The translations under genes and the position numbers were made by a program. The notes beneath the pieces are model-generated. The model did no database searches and was not told the DNA's origin. It saw nothing but the letters and a program-made list of their open reading frames with translations. Below are positions 46,081 through 56,115 of a stretch of 64,000 nt of DNA, one piece after another. Position 1 is the first letter of the stretch. Every line of letters begins with the position of its first letter. This stretch comes from Deltaproteobacteria bacterium (lineage in GTDB: Bacteria > Desulfobacterota > Desulfobulbia > Desulfobulbales > Desulfurivibrionaceae), in NCBI GenBank assembly GCA_013349295.1, contig DUZW01000008.1:1-64000 (forward strand), in the 5' to 3' direction.

Positions 46081-46292
46081 TCGCTCACCTGAACCGGCGG
46101 AGCTGCAGGAAAAACATACCCTGAGAACTACTGAAACTGTTTGACAAGAAAGCGACTTCTGCCCCTGCCCTGACCTCGGTCGGCGGGAACACCGCAAAAT
46201 TCAGACGGCCCTCATTTGCCCCTGCCGACCCATTTCGCAGTCAACCGACGCCCGCCGCCATCCGCCTAAATTCCCCCAAAAAGTTGTCCTGC

Positions 46293-46321
46293 TTGACAAA
46301 GAAGGCTATTCGTGTTTTAAT
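46293..46321 (+). promoter_or_regulatory. sigma-70-type promoter of the MarR-family gene
   Basis: TTGACA (46293-46298), 17 bases, TTTAAT (46316-46321), 34 bases before the start codon. The consensus -35 and ideal spacing make this one of the clearest promoters in the window. Confidence 0.6.
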
Positions 46322-46329
46322 CATTCGTA

Positions 46330-46344
46330 TTCAAATTATTTGAA
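46330..46344. promoter_or_regulatory. palindromic operator candidate for the MarR-family regulator
   Basis: TTCAAAT-T-ATTTGAA is a perfect 7-bp inverted repeat around one base, nine bases after the -10 box, overlapping the expected transcription start. MarR proteins bind such AT-rich dyads and repress themselves. Confidence 0.6.
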
Positions 46345-46354
46345 CTGAAACATA

Positions 46355-46912
46355 ATGGATAGAAACCCGTTGAATAATATCTTGCAGGAAAAAGACGAAA
46401 AACCCACAAAAGTGGAGGGAGAGATTCTCTTGGGCCCCGGAATCATCCCCCCGGTTCCCAAGAACAGCTACGAACTGCGCATCCTTCAATCCATTCGGCG
46501 CATCATCCGGGCTGTCGAAATCCATTCCCACAAACTGGCACAAGAGCACGATATAACAGGGCCACAGCTCAGCTGCCTGCTGGCTCTTGCCAAGGGTGGG
46601 CCTTTGACCATTACCCAGCTGGCCCGCATGGTTTACCAGAGCCCCAGCACGATCGTGGGCATCGTTGATCGCTTGGCAGACAAAGGTCTGGCCCTCCGAG
46701 AGCGATCCTGCAAAGACCGGCGACTGGTCCAGGTCTGCGTGACAGAAGCCGGCGAAGCGCTGATTGCCGCCACCCCCTCTCCTCTGCAAGAAACCCTCGC
46801 GGAGTCATTAAAAAACCTTCCCGAACTGGAACAGGTTTCCATTACCCTGGCCCTGGAGAAGGTGGTTGACATGATGGAGGCCCGAAAGATTGAAGCCCCT
46901 CCGGCTCTCTAG
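46355..46912 (+). CDS. MarR-family transcriptional regulator
   Basis: A 185-residue winged-helix protein. The fold is visible from ~35: SIRRIIRAVEIHSHKLAQEH, QLSCLLALAKGGPLTITQLA, RMVYQSPSTIVGIVDRLADKGLALRE (wing with RDRR-like KDRRLVQV). The N-terminal ~40 residues are an extension. It lies 308 bp upstream of ablA-ablB on the same strand, so it may respond to osmotic signals, which is inference. The ribosome binding site is weak. Confidence 0.87.
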   Translation: MDRNPLNNILQEKDEKPTKVEGEILLGPGIIPPVPKNSYELRILQSIRRIIRAVEIHSHKLAQEHDITGPQLSCLLALAKGGPLTITQLARMVYQSPSTIVGIVDRLADKGLALRERSCKDRRLVQVCVTEAGEALIAATPSPLQETLAESLKNLPELEQVSITLALEKVVDMMEARKIEAPPAL

Positions 46913-47220
46913 ACCGGCCCCATTTCTCTCCGGCCCCGGCAACGGTGCCCGCATCCCAAAGATTTCCGCCCGCAGCATCAAAACAGCCGGACACCTCCCC
47001 GGCCCATATTTTTAGACACCACCTTGGTATTGCCCGAAAGCAAAACCCATTCCGGGCTCTACCCCGACAGACAACACCTACGATCACAAGAATAACCGTC
47101 ACAAGACAGCGTTTTTTACATCGTTCGAGCGCCGACAGGAACTGAAGGATGCGAAAAAGGCCGCTCAAGGCATTGAAGAGCTTGTGCATAGACAAACTCT
47201 CAACCAAAAAGGGACCACAC
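46913..47220. other. intergenic region between marR-type gene and ablA
   Basis: No supported gene. GC-rich at the left, without a clear terminator. AGGGA eight bases before 47221 is the ablA ribosome binding site. Confidence 0.35.
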
Positions 47221-48537
47221 ATGACCATTTTTTCCGCCAACCAGCAAAACATCGCCAAAATAATCACCACCGAAAACGTCGATCTTGCCAACTGGCGTGA
47301 TTGGCGCTGGCAGCTCAAACACGCCATCAAAAAGATTTCCATGGTGGAATCCATTCTGGGAATCCAGTTCGCGGAAGAAGAACGGGCACAACTGGAGCTG
47401 ACCCTGGAGAAGTTTCCCCTTTCTATTACCCCCTACTACCTGTCTCTGATCAATGCCGAGGATTACCAGAACGACCCGGTTTTCAAGCAGGCCTTCCCCT
47501 CCCCCAAGGAGCTGATCATCGAAAAGTTCGACATGGCCGACCCGCTTTCCGAGGACAAGGACAGTCCGGTGCCGGGAATCACCCATCGCTATCCGGACCG
47601 GGTCCTTTTTCATATCAGCAACATCTGCTCCATGTACTGCCGCCACTGCACCCGGAAGCGCAAGGTGAGCGATACCGACTCCGTTCCCGGCACCGATGAT
47701 ATCGAGAAGGGGCTGGAATATATCCGCAATACCCCGGTAATCCGGGATGTCCTCCTTTCCGGCGGCGACCCGCTGATGCTCACCGACAATTATCTGGACT
47801 GGATTCTTACCCAATTGCGCAAGATCGAACATGTGCAGGTGATCCGGATCGGCACCCGCATGCCGGTGGTGCTTCCCTACCGGATCACCCCCGAATTGGT
47901 GGAAATGCTCAAGAAACATCACCCCCTCTGGATCAACACCCATTTCAATCACCCCCGGGAGATCACCACCTCCTCCAAGCAGGCGTTGCAACGTCTGGCC
48001 GACGCCGGCATTCCCCTGGGGAACCAGTCGGTCCTCCTGGCCGGAGTCAACGACTGCCCGCGGATCATGAAATCCCTGGTGCACAAGCTGGTGGCCAACC
48101 GGGTCCGCCCCTATTATCTGTACCAGTGCGACCTCTCCGAAGGATTGTCTCATTTTCGCACCCCGGTGGGCAAGGGGATCGAGATCATGGAGAGCCTGAT
48201 CGGCCATACCAGCGGTTTTTCCGTGCCCACCTACGTTATCGATGCTCCGGGCGGAGGAGGCAAGATTCCGGTGAACCCCAGCTATCTCATTTCCCTCTCC
48301 ACCAACAAGGTGATCCTGCGCAATTACGAAGGGGTCATCACCACCTACAAGGAACCGGACAGCTACGAGCCGGTTTTCTGCAATAGGAACTGCGATGACT
48401 GCCACCTGCAGTTGAATCTGGAAGATGCCGAAGAATTTCGTTCAACGGGCATCGAAAGGCTGCTTTCTGACTATCATCAAGCCATTTCGCTTACCCCCGA
48501 GAACAACCGGCGAATGGAGAGAAGAGATGAAGCCTGA
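47221..48537 (+). CDS. ablA: L-lysine 2,3-aminomutase
   Basis: A 438-residue radical SAM, PLP-dependent enzyme converting L-lysine to L-beta-lysine. [14 protein letters not shown] carries the cluster cysteines; [10 protein letters not shown] and the PLP lysine in [11 protein letters not shown] are as in the family; the C-terminal CNRNCDDC binds zinc. ATG 47221 with AGGGA upstream gives the family length, although the frame is open earlier. It overlaps ablB by 11 bases, so product passes to the acetyltransferase. A glutamate 2,3-aminomutase is less likely given ablB. Confidence 0.93.
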   Translation: MTIFSANQQNIAKIITTENVDLANWRDWRWQLKHAIKKISMVESILGIQFAEEERAQLELTLEKFPLSITPYYLSLINAEDYQNDPVFKQAFPSPKELIIEKFDMADPLSEDKDSPVPGITHRYPDRVLFHISNICSMYCRHCTRKRKVSDTDSVPGTDDIEKGLEYIRNTPVIRDVLLSGGDPLMLTDNYLDWILTQLRKIEHVQVIRIGTRMPVVLPYRITPELVEMLKKHHPLWINTHFNHPREITTSSKQALQRLADAGIPLGNQSVLLAGVNDCPRIMKSLVHKLVANRVRPYYLYQCDLSEGLSHFRTPVGKGIEIMESLIGHTSGFSVPTYVIDAPGGGGKIPVNPSYLISLSTNKVILRNYEGVITTYKEPDSYEPVFCNRNCDDCHLQLNLEDAEEFRSTGIERLLSDYHQAISLTPENNRRMERRDEA

Positions 48538-49363
48538 TGCCATTGAGCAAATTGGCGACTCGTTGATTCAACACGGCAAGGTCAACAACCGCGCCTATGT
48601 GATGAAGATCGGAAAAATGGACTGCGCCCGGATTGTCGATTTTGTCGTCTCACTGGCGCTGACAAAGGGCTACACCAAGATTTTCGCCAAGGTGCCGACC
48701 TTTGCACGCTCCCGGTTTATGGACAACGGCTTCGTGGAAGAGGCACGCATCCCAGACCTTTTCCAAGGGAAAAGTGACAGTTTTTTCCTGAGCCGATTTT
48801 TTTCCGCCGAGCGCGAACTGGAAAAGCAGCCGGAACTGGTATCGCAGGTCCTGGAAATCGCGGAACAAAAAGCCGGGGCCATGGAGGAAGTCACCCTGCC
48901 ATCGGGCCTTGTCTGCCAAACCATGGAAAGGCATGAGGTTGAGGAGATGGCCCAGCTCTATCGGCAGGTGTTTGCCTCCTACCCTTTCCCCATCCATGAT
49001 CCCGAGTACCTTGCCCAGACCATGGATGAAAATCTGATCTATTTCGGCATCCGGGCCGATGATAAATTAATCGCCCTCTCCTCAGCCGAGATCGACTTCA
49101 GCGGCCAGAATGCGGAAATGACGGATTTCGCCACCCTGCCGGAGGCTCGAGGCCTGGGCTTGGCAACCTACCTTCTCGCCATGATGGAAGACGGCATCCG
49201 CCACATCGGCATCAAAACCGCCTTTACCATTGCCCGGGCCTATTCCTTCGGAATGAATATTACCTTTGCCAAACATGACTACATCTACGCCGGGCCCTTG
49301 GTCAACAACACCCAGATCTCAGGAACTCTGCAAAGCATGAATGTCTGGCACAAACGGTTGTAA
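48527..49363 (+). CDS. ablB: beta-lysine N-acetyltransferase
   Basis: A 278-residue GNAT-family enzyme that acetylates beta-lysine to N-epsilon-acetyl-beta-lysine, a compatible solute known from methanogens and some anaerobic bacteria. The GNAT core lies at the C-terminal half with [20 protein letters not shown] and, after it, [20 protein letters not shown]. The N-terminal half ([20 protein letters not shown]) is typical of AblB. GAGAAGAG precedes the ATG inside the ablA end. Confidence 0.92.
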   Translation: MKPDAIEQIGDSLIQHGKVNNRAYVMKIGKMDCARIVDFVVSLALTKGYTKIFAKVPTFARSRFMDNGFVEEARIPDLFQGKSDSFFLSRFFSAERELEKQPELVSQVLEIAEQKAGAMEEVTLPSGLVCQTMERHEVEEMAQLYRQVFASYPFPIHDPEYLAQTMDENLIYFGIRADDKLIALSSAEIDFSGQNAEMTDFATLPEARGLGLATYLLAMMEDGIRHIGIKTAFTIARAYSFGMNITFAKHDYIYAGPLVNNTQISGTLQSMNVWHKRL

Positions 49364-49428
49364 TAGTGGATCCATCATCTGATTTTTCAGATGAGGTTAT
49401 CCCGCGACCGCATAGCCTGCATCACCAA

Positions 49429-49710
49429 TCACCTGGATCGCCTCTTTCCGTATAATGTGCGCGATTCTTCCTTGGCCTGCGCCAAAATACGCACCTGCTC
49501 CCTGTCCGGCTTCCGGCCCGCCCGGTTGATATACAATACCAGCATCGACATGGCAGAGCGAAAAGACGACCCCTTACGACGGGAACTGCTGTCCGCCGAC
49601 TGCTTGAGCGACAGCGCGATCTTCTTCGGATCCGTCCAGGTAAATACCCCCTTCTCAAGGTTCAGGGCATTACTCTCCCTGGAGGCCTTTCAGACCACAG
49701 CCTTCCCTGT
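49429..49710 (-). pseudogene. frameshifted DUF3175 gene
   Basis: The minus strand encodes ESNALNLEKGVFTWTDPKKI, ALSLKQSADSSSRRKG, FRSAMSMLVLYINRAGRKPD and EQVRILAQAKEESRTLYG, ending at 49429, a good match to the DUF3175 family (SNALDLEEGVF, DPKKIARSLKRSA, AMSMLxFYINRAG). An in-frame TGA lies just before this stretch, and the expected preceding LWSE is found in another frame (near 49690-49700), so the gene is shifted and has no start. It looks inactivated recently. Confidence 0.6.
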
Positions 49711-49943
49711 GCTGATCCGGATTTCAGCGCCACTCGCCACCTCCCTGGCAGACCCTTTGCGTCCGTGGTTTTATTTCTAGCTGCTTGGATTAAATATACT
49801 GATTTTTTCAGTTGAAAATAGCATGTTGTATTTGGCCGGTAACCATTATCCTTGCCATCCGGCACATTCAGGAGTAACCCGAATTCAAATTTGACCAAAT
49901 TGCCTGGCTTCCCCGGCAAACAGAAAAAGAACAGGACCGAATC

Positions 49944-50543
49944 ATGAAAAAAATAAGCCAGTACTTCCTGCAGGGCCTTCTTGTTCTCGTGCCGATGGTG
50001 GCAACGGTGTATGTGGTCTATATCATTTTCACCAAAATCGACGGGATTTTTCGCTTTAATGTGCCGGGGGGCGGTTTTCTGCTCACCATCGCCCTCATCC
50101 TGGCCGTGGGGTTCGTGACCTCCAACCTGCTTGCCAACAAAGTTGTCCTGCTGGTGGATCGGATCTTTGCCCGTTTACCGCTGATCGCAATGATCTACAC
50201 CTCGATCAGGGATCTGGTGCATGCCTTTGTGGGAGACAAAAGAAGCTTCAACAAACCGGTTCAGGTTGCCGTCGATGCCAGCAACAATATCCGGGTGCTG
50301 GGCTTCGTTACCCAGGACGATCTCAACGCCCTTGGGATCGCAAACAGCGTCGCCGTTTATCTGCCGCAATCCTACAACTTTGCCGGCAATCTCATCATTG
50401 TCGACCGGAGTCTGGTTACTCCCCTGATCGGCGACCCCGGAGAGATCATGAAATTTATCGTCTCCGGCGGCGTTTCCTCCCGCCCAAACAACCCTTCTGC
50501 CTTGCCGCAACGATCAGGGGCTGATGATCCCGGGGGGCAATGA
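49944..50543 (+). CDS. DUF502 family membrane protein
   Basis: A 199-residue protein with two membrane segments (FLQGLLVLVPMVATVYVVYI, FLLTIALILAVGFVTSNLLA) and the DUF502 domain with AMIYTSIRDLVHAFVGDKR, LGFVTQDD, VYLPQSYNFAGNLIIVDRS. AGGA precedes the ATG. Function unknown. Confidence 0.87.
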   Translation: MKKISQYFLQGLLVLVPMVATVYVVYIIFTKIDGIFRFNVPGGGFLLTIALILAVGFVTSNLLANKVVLLVDRIFARLPLIAMIYTSIRDLVHAFVGDKRSFNKPVQVAVDASNNIRVLGFVTQDDLNALGIANSVAVYLPQSYNFAGNLIIVDRSLVTPLIGDPGEIMKFIVSGGVSSRPNNPSALPQRSGADDPGGQ

Positions 50544-50693
50544 TGGAGACCACCTCACTGAGCTCTTCCCTTATTTTCCAAGCCGAGGAAACAGAAAGGC
50601 CCCCTGTTCACCGGCAGTGGACCATGCTCCTTTTCCCGCAACGGCGTTGCAGGCACGGGCATCTCCGGTGCGACCACGTTTGGGGTTGAGCGC

Positions 50694-51509
50694 ATGTGCC
50701 AGTTCTGCACCCAGCATGGGGAGGGGAAAAAGTGGTACGAAAACATGGTCAACTATACGGCCGAGGTATTCCACCAAGTCAATTCCGAGCAGAACCTCCT
50801 CCGCTTCCTGCGCGGCTTTACCAAGTCGCTGCGGGATGATGTCGCCACAGCCGCCCGCTGGCAACGCCGCTTCCCGCGAATCTACCGTTTCATCGTCTAC
50901 CCCATCCTCAGTCGCAAAATGCAAAAGACCCACTTCGGCCAAGTCGTGCCCCTGGAGGACATAGAGGCGATCCTCTCCCAGATGGAACACATCGTGCGCC
51001 TGCCCTGCGTCTGCCGCCGGGTCTCCCTCGGCACGGAACAACGCTACTGCTTCGGGGTGGGCATGGATCTGACCCCGATCCTGGCCGAGGTGCCTGATTT
51101 CGCCGCCTTCGAGTACTGGACCAGGGAACAGACCATCGCCTTCATCCGTCGGCTCGACCAGGAGGGCAAGACCCACAGCGTCTGGACCTTCAACACCCCG
51201 TTTATCGGCGCGATCTGCAACTGCGACCAGGACTGCATGGCCTACCGCGCCCAAATAACCCTGGGGGTGACCCGCACCATGTGGAAGGCGGAGTACGTGG
51301 CCGCCATCGACCCGCTCCGCTGCACCGGCTGCAACCTCTGCCGCAAGCGCTGCTACTTTGGCGCCATCGGCCTTGACCGAGCCAACAAGAAATGTCTGGT
51401 TGACGCCACTGCCTGCTATGGCTGCGGGGTCTGCCGACCCGCCTGCCGGCACGATGCCATCCGCCTCCTCGACCGCGCCGCCGTACCCGCCGCAGCTGCG
51501 GACTGGTAA
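50694..51509 (+). CDS. ferredoxin-like 4Fe-4S protein of unknown function
   Basis: A 271-residue soluble protein. MCQFCTQHG at the N-terminus, LPCVCRR (~100), ICNCDQDCMAYR (~180), then two 4Fe-4S motifs at the C-terminus, CTGCNLCRKRC and CYGCGVCRPACRHDAI. The central part is unrecognised. It probably carries electrons in an anaerobic redox step; no partner oxidoreductase is adjacent. The start has a weak ribosome site. Confidence 0.75.
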   Translation: MCQFCTQHGEGKKWYENMVNYTAEVFHQVNSEQNLLRFLRGFTKSLRDDVATAARWQRRFPRIYRFIVYPILSRKMQKTHFGQVVPLEDIEAILSQMEHIVRLPCVCRRVSLGTEQRYCFGVGMDLTPILAEVPDFAAFEYWTREQTIAFIRRLDQEGKTHSVWTFNTPFIGAICNCDQDCMAYRAQITLGVTRTMWKAEYVAAIDPLRCTGCNLCRKRCYFGAIGLDRANKKCLVDATACYGCGVCRPACRHDAIRLLDRAAVPAAAADW

Positions 51510-51662
51510 AATTCGGCGACTCGGGAATCCTGATGCCGGTTTCCGACCGCCAGATCCGGAAAGATATCTTGCCATGCACCATTCTCGTCGTTCTTAATCT
51601 GCCCACCCCCAATGGATACCATCAGGCACATTGACCATGATACCCCCGGAATCATGCTTGCT

Positions 51663-51689
51663 TTGTTTTTCAGAAAAAGCTGCTATACT
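51663..51689 (+). promoter_or_regulatory. candidate promoter of the multi-receiver GGDEF gene
   Basis: TATACT at 51684-51689, with weak -35 sequence around CTTTGT about 17 bases upstream; it lies 20 bases before the start codon. Confidence 0.35.
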
Positions 51690-51709
51690 ACCCATCAGGG
51701 AGAAGAGCA

Positions 51710-54247
51710 ATGCACACTAAAAGCTTCGGCGAATTTCTGATCAACGAGGGGGTTATCACCCCGGAACAACTTGAAAAAGCCCTGCACATCCAGAACAAGG
51801 AAGGGCTGCTCCAGCAATTCGCCATCGAACTGGGCTCCCTGAGGCAGGAGGATATTCCCTCCATCACGGCATACATGCACAGCCATCCCGAAGTACGCTT
51901 CGGCGAGGCCGCTGTCTCCCTGGGACTTCTCAACGCCAGCCAGCTCCGCTACCTGCTTGACATGCGCACCCGCCGCAAGGTGCGTATCGGCGATATCCTG
52001 TTACGGGAAAAACTGCTCAGCAAAGAAGCCCTGCTCTCGGCGCTGAGCCGCTTCCACGGCAAGGGCCAAAAGCTCGAGACCATTCTGGTGGTGGAGCCTT
52101 CCTCCATGATCCGGAACATCCTGACATCCACCCTGACGCGCTACGGCTACCAGACCACTCTCGCCCGCACCGGCGAGGAAGCTCTTGTCACCATGCGGGC
52201 AAAGCGGCCTGATCTGGCAATCATCGCCGGAGTGCTGGAAGACATGGACGGCTACGAACTCTGCCGTGCCGTGATCTCCGACCCACGCATCGCCGCCACC
52301 CAACTCATCATCCTCAGCTCCGATCTCAGGGAACAACGGATCAAGAAAGCCTTTGAGGCCGGGGTCTCCCATTTTCTCTCCAAACCAATCCAGGAAAATG
52401 AACTTATCAACGTAATCTACCAGATCGAAAAGGAGCTGGGGGTTAAACGCCGGGAAATCATCCTGGTCGTGGACGACAGCAACGGCCCCCGCCGGGTTAT
52501 TACCCAGGAGTTGAGCAAGGCGGGGTATAAAACATTCGAGGCTACAAACGGTGAGGAAGCGATCAAGCTGGCCATGGAACTGCGCCCGGATCTCATCACC
52601 ATGGATCTGGAAATGCCGATAATGGGCGGCCTTGAGGCCTGCCAGCAACTCAAACAAGATCCGGCTACCGCCGATATCCCGGTGATCGTTATCTCGGGGA
52701 GCTATACTCCGACCCTGTTGGCAAAGGGCTTCGAGGCAGGAGTGGTGGAGTTTTTCAGTAAGCCCTTTGCCGCCGGCCAGCTGGCCGGCTACGTCAACAC
52801 CCTGTTCGAATCCAAGAAAATCAAGAAGAAGGAAAAGATCATGGTGGTGGAGGACTCTCCCACCACCCGCCATATCCTCTCCTTCCTCTTTGCCAAAAAC
52901 GGCTACGAGGTGGTTTCCGCCTGCGATGGCGAGGAGGCGACCCGATTGCTCACCGAAACCATGCCGGACTTGGTCATCACCGACCACCATATGCCGAAAA
53001 AAGACGGACTTACCCTGGCGACGGAGATGAAACAGTCCCGCCGCTTCCGGCATATCCCGATACTGATGATTACCGGCATCCACAAACGGGAGATCCTGCT
53101 ACAGGCCCTGAGTGCCGGGGTCAACGATTACCTGGTCAAGCCGTTTGACGAACCCGAGCTGCTGCTGCGGGCAGGCGTCCATCTGCTCACCAAACGGTTG
53201 TACGATGAAATTGCCGAGGAGCGGAGCAAACAGGAACAAGTCAACCGGCGCCAGGGACGACTTTTGCACGAGATCACCCTGCTCAGCCAGATGGGCCAGT
53301 CCTTCCAACGTTGCCGGGAGGCGGGGGAACTGTACGCCGCCATCGCCGAGTCCCTGGCGCAGCTTTTCCCGGCGGCTTCGGGCATGTTACGGATCCTGAA
53401 TGAAAACGAGGAAAGCTGGGGGACCGTGGCGAGCTGGGGCGACGAGCCTGCCGATGTCGGCGTCCCACCCAGAACAAAACACTGCCCCGCCCTGATGACA
53501 GGAACCGTGCGCAACAGCACCGATACCGATCCGGAGCCATGTCCTTGCACTCCGCGCTGGTCCACCTGCATCCCCCTGACGGTAAAAGGGAAAATGGTGG
53601 GTCTGCTCCAACTGTTGCACCGCCAGGACATTCCGGCCGAAAGCGACAACGCGACAGCCTGGCCCCTGCTTGCCACCGCTGCCGAACATGTCGCCCTGGC
53701 CTTGGACAACCAGCGCCTCCAGGAGTCTTTGCGGCAACAGTCGATCCGCGACCCGCTGACCGGCCTGTTCAATCGCCGCCACATGGAGGCCGCCCTGGAG
53801 AGGGAGTTCGCCCGCTCCACCCGTCTCCAAACCCCGCTCAGCGTCACCATGCTGGACGTGGACCATTTCAAGCGTTTCAACGACACCTATGGACATGCTG
53901 CCGGCGACGCAGTGCTCAAGGCACTGGGCGCCCTGCTCAACGACAACATCCGGCACGAAGATATCGCCTGCCGATTCGGCGGCGAGGAATTCGTCATCAT
54001 CATGCCCGGCGCCAGCCAGAAGGATGCCTGCAAACGGGCCGAATCCCTGCGCTACCAAGTTGAAACCGAGGTACGCCTTGAGTTCGGCGACAGGATGCTG
54101 CCCCCCGTCACCATCTCCCTCGGGGTGGCGACTTGGCCAAACAACAAAGTACCGCCAATCGCACTGCTGGACTGCGCCGATACCGCCCTTTACCAAGCCA
54201 AGAACCGTGGCCGCAACCGGGTGGCCGTGGCACCAGCGGATCAATAA
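51710..54247 (+). CDS. diguanylate cyclase with three receiver domains and a GAF domain
   Basis: An 845-residue soluble protein. The N-terminal ~115 residues (SFGEFLINEGVITPEQLEKA, then FGEAAVSLGLLNASQLRYLL) resemble the N-terminal domain of GspE-type ATPases in tandem. Three receivers follow at about 122-240, 247-365 and 378-495 (VVEPSSMIRN, VVDDSNGPRR, VVEDSPTTRH; K in SKP, SKP, VKP). A GAF-like domain (~530-660) precedes GGDEF with RDPLTGLFNRRHMEAAL and RFGGEEF, the intact active site for making c-di-GMP. AGAAGAG precedes the ATG. A possible supplier of c-di-GMP for the PilZ protein at 2.9 kb. Confidence 0.9.
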   Translation: MHTKSFGEFLINEGVITPEQLEKALHIQNKEGLLQQFAIELGSLRQEDIPSITAYMHSHPEVRFGEAAVSLGLLNASQLRYLLDMRTRRKVRIGDILLREKLLSKEALLSALSRFHGKGQKLETILVVEPSSMIRNILTSTLTRYGYQTTLARTGEEALVTMRAKRPDLAIIAGVLEDMDGYELCRAVISDPRIAATQLIILSSDLREQRIKKAFEAGVSHFLSKPIQENELINVIYQIEKELGVKRREIILVVDDSNGPRRVITQELSKAGYKTFEATNGEEAIKLAMELRPDLITMDLEMPIMGGLEACQQLKQDPATADIPVIVISGSYTPTLLAKGFEAGVVEFFSKPFAAGQLAGYVNTLFESKKIKKKEKIMVVEDSPTTRHILSFLFAKNGYEVVSACDGEEATRLLTETMPDLVITDHHMPKKDGLTLATEMKQSRRFRHIPILMITGIHKREILLQALSAGVNDYLVKPFDEPELLLRAGVHLLTKRLYDEIAEERSKQEQVNRRQGRLLHEITLLSQMGQSFQRCREAGELYAAIAESLAQLFPAASGMLRILNENEESWGTVASWGDEPADVGVPPRTKHCPALMTGTVRNSTDTDPEPCPCTPRWSTCIPLTVKGKMVGLLQLLHRQDIPAESDNATAWPLLATAAEHVALALDNQRLQESLRQQSIRDPLTGLFNRRHMEAALEREFARSTRLQTPLSVTMLDVDHFKRFNDTYGHAAGDAVLKALGALLNDNIRHEDIACRFGGEEFVIIMPGASQKDACKRAESLRYQVETEVRLEFGDRMLPPVTISLGVATWPNNKVPPIALLDCADTALYQAKNRGRNRVAVAPADQ

Positions 54248-54419
54248 AACAGGGTGACCCAATCCATCGGGTCTGCACCAGCGCCTTAAGCGGCCCACTT
54301 TCCCCGGAAATCAGAGACTTTTTCAACAGCACCTCCCCCAAGTAATTGCCGCTTCATCTCAGATTCAGCTTCGCGCCACAATGATCTTCAGCAAATACAT
54401 CCAGACACCGGGACCAAGC

Positions 54420-54695
54420 ATGCAACCAATCGACAAATTGCTGAGCCGTATCAGATGGGACAAGGAATTCGGCAATGCCGCCTTTGAGATCGGCTACTAT
54501 GATCGGGTGGCCGCGCTCATTGTCCGGCGACCGCTTGCCGACCTGCTTTTTGAGCCGGGCAACAAGGAGTCATTTCTTCTCATGGATGAAGAGGGGGTTT
54601 ACCAACGAATTCCCCTGCACCGAGTGCGCGAGGTGTACCGCAATGGCGAGCTGATCTGGCAGCGTGCCCGGGATGGGGAATCCATGAGATTATAA
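54420..54695 (+). CDS. DUF504 (MJ1316-type) domain protein
   Basis: A 91-residue protein matching DUF504 over its length: LLSRIRWDKEFGNAAFEIGY, DRVAALIVRRPL, IPLHRVREVYRNGELIWQR. The domain is known from archaea and eukaryotic RNA-end enzymes, where it was proposed to recognise RNA ends, and occurs in scattered bacteria. I choose ATG 54420, which starts at the domain; an in-frame ATG lies at 54381. The ribosome site is weak. Confidence 0.8.
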   Translation: MQPIDKLLSRIRWDKEFGNAAFEIGYYDRVAALIVRRPLADLLFEPGNKESFLLMDEEGVYQRIPLHRVREVYRNGELIWQRARDGESMRL

Positions 54696-54739
54696 ATTGC
54701 CGGCTCCTGTTCTGTTCCGAGGGATTCATGGCCGTGAAA

Positions 54740-54776
54740 TGTGCACAGACCTTTTACCCGAAAAGTTCTGTGCACA
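54740..54776. promoter_or_regulatory. long hairpin between the DUF504 and GGDEF genes
   Basis: TGTGCACAGACCTTTT and AAAAGTTCTGTGCACA pair over 16 bp with one mismatch around ACCCG. No T-tract follows, so it may be a protein site, an RNA-stabilising hairpin or a weak terminator for the upstream gene. Confidence 0.45.
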
Positions 54777-54930
54777 GCTGTAAATGAGCCATCAGACCAA
54801 GGCCTTGGAACAGCGGCGATTATTCTTGCAATTTCTTTGGGTGCAATAGTAAACTTGTGAAACCAAAACCTAACTAAATGATAGACTTTTCAACCTTTTC
54901 TTTATCCCGCACCCAGCACGGAGAAAGGAC

Positions 54931-56115
54931 ATGACCCAATCCGAAGAAAGTATGGCCCCGCCCAAGGAAATAGCCCTGCTTGAGATGCTTTCCTTGGTGT
55001 ATGAGGAGATGGACATCGATGCCATTGAGGAGCGATTTGTCAATCTGACCGCCGAAATCTTCGGCTTTGACCGGGTGGGCCTTTTTTTTGTGAAGCATCG
55101 CAAAGGGATGTTGCAGGGAAAGCTGTGCCGGGGATTTGAGCCGGGGGCCATCAGTTCCCTGGAGATTCCCGTGACGGCCGGCAACCTGTTGACCAGACCT
55201 CTGGTAACAGGATTCCCTGTTTTTAATAAGGAGACAAATACCGACGCCTCTACTCTCAAGCTGGGCCTGACAAATTTCGCCCTTGTGCCCATCGTGAACA
55301 AAAAACGCCTCTCCTGCTGGCAGATCAAAAAATGTTACAAAAACGATTGTCCGGCCTTCGGCAAAAGATGGCTGCGTTGCTGGCTGGTGCCGGGAACCAA
55401 ATGCGGCGATGTTCCCATGGACGATTGCGGGCAAAAAGAGCTGATGTGCCAAGAGTGCGAGGTCTATGCCCAACAGGATGTCGATGCCGTCGAAGGGGTG
55501 ATGGTTGTCGACAACTCGGTTTCAAATCGCCCCATTCATCCCGAACAGGTGACCCTGCTCTCCATCGTCTCCCATGCGGTCGGCGGGGCGATCAACAATG
55601 CCAAGGTCTATTCCCGAACCTTACGAGAGTCGATCCATGATGAACTCACCGGCCTCTACAACAGACGCTTTTTCAACGAACGGCTGTTGGACGAAGTGGA
55701 GCGAACAAGGAGGTATGGCGGACATTTCAGCATCGTTATCTGCGACATAGACTTCTTCAAACGGATCAACGACACCTTTGGCCATCCCATCGGGGATCGG
55801 GTATTGGTTCAAGTTGCCTCGGTGCTCCAGAACAACATCCGCAGCAGCGACATGGCGTGTCGTTACGGGGGAGAGGAATTTGCCGTGCTGCTGCTCAATG
55901 CCGACAAGGATCTCGCCTGTTCCCTTGCGGAACAGCTGCGTAAAAAAATGGCAGCAACGCCCATGGCCGACATTGGCGGTGATTGCATCACGGCAAGTTT
56001 CGGGGTCGCCACCTTCGGCAAAGATTCCATCTCCTTTGAGGGACTTGTGAGCAAGGCCGATCAGGCCCTCTACCAGGCCAAGACCCAGGGGCGCAATCAA
56101 GTGCAGTCCCTGTGA
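54931..56115 (+). CDS. diguanylate cyclase with GAF-like and two-CW-like region
   Basis: A 394-residue soluble protein. N-terminal ~15-125 is GAF-like. A cysteine cluster at ~128-175 reads LSCWQIKKCYKNDCPAFG, RCWLVPGTKCG and MCQECEVY, resembling two-CW domains. The GGDEF domain (~230-394) has HDELTGLYNRRFFNERL and the active RYGGEEF. The cysteine set may hold metal or sense redox state. GGAGAAAGGA precedes the ATG. A stand-alone protein with the same cysteine pattern follows at 56.3 kb. Confidence 0.88.
   Translation: MTQSEESMAPPKEIALLEMLSLVYEEMDIDAIEERFVNLTAEIFGFDRVGLFFVKHRKGMLQGKLCRGFEPGAISSLEIPVTAGNLLTRPLVTGFPVFNKETNTDASTLKLGLTNFALVPIVNKKRLSCWQIKKCYKNDCPAFGKRWLRCWLVPGTKCGDVPMDDCGQKELMCQECEVYAQQDVDAVEGVMVVDNSVSNRPIHPEQVTLLSIVSHAVGGAINNAKVYSRTLRESIHDELTGLYNRRFFNERLLDEVERTRRYGGHFSIVICDIDFFKRINDTFGHPIGDRVLVQVASVLQNNIRSSDMACRYGGEEFAVLLLNADKDLACSLAEQLRKKMAATPMADIGGDCITASFGVATFGKDSISFEGLVSKADQALYQAKTQGRNQVQSL

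Noticed and set aside
49391-49780. A 129-codon plus-strand open frame
   Set aside because: The opposite strand carries the DUF3175 remnant, which explains the long open stretch.
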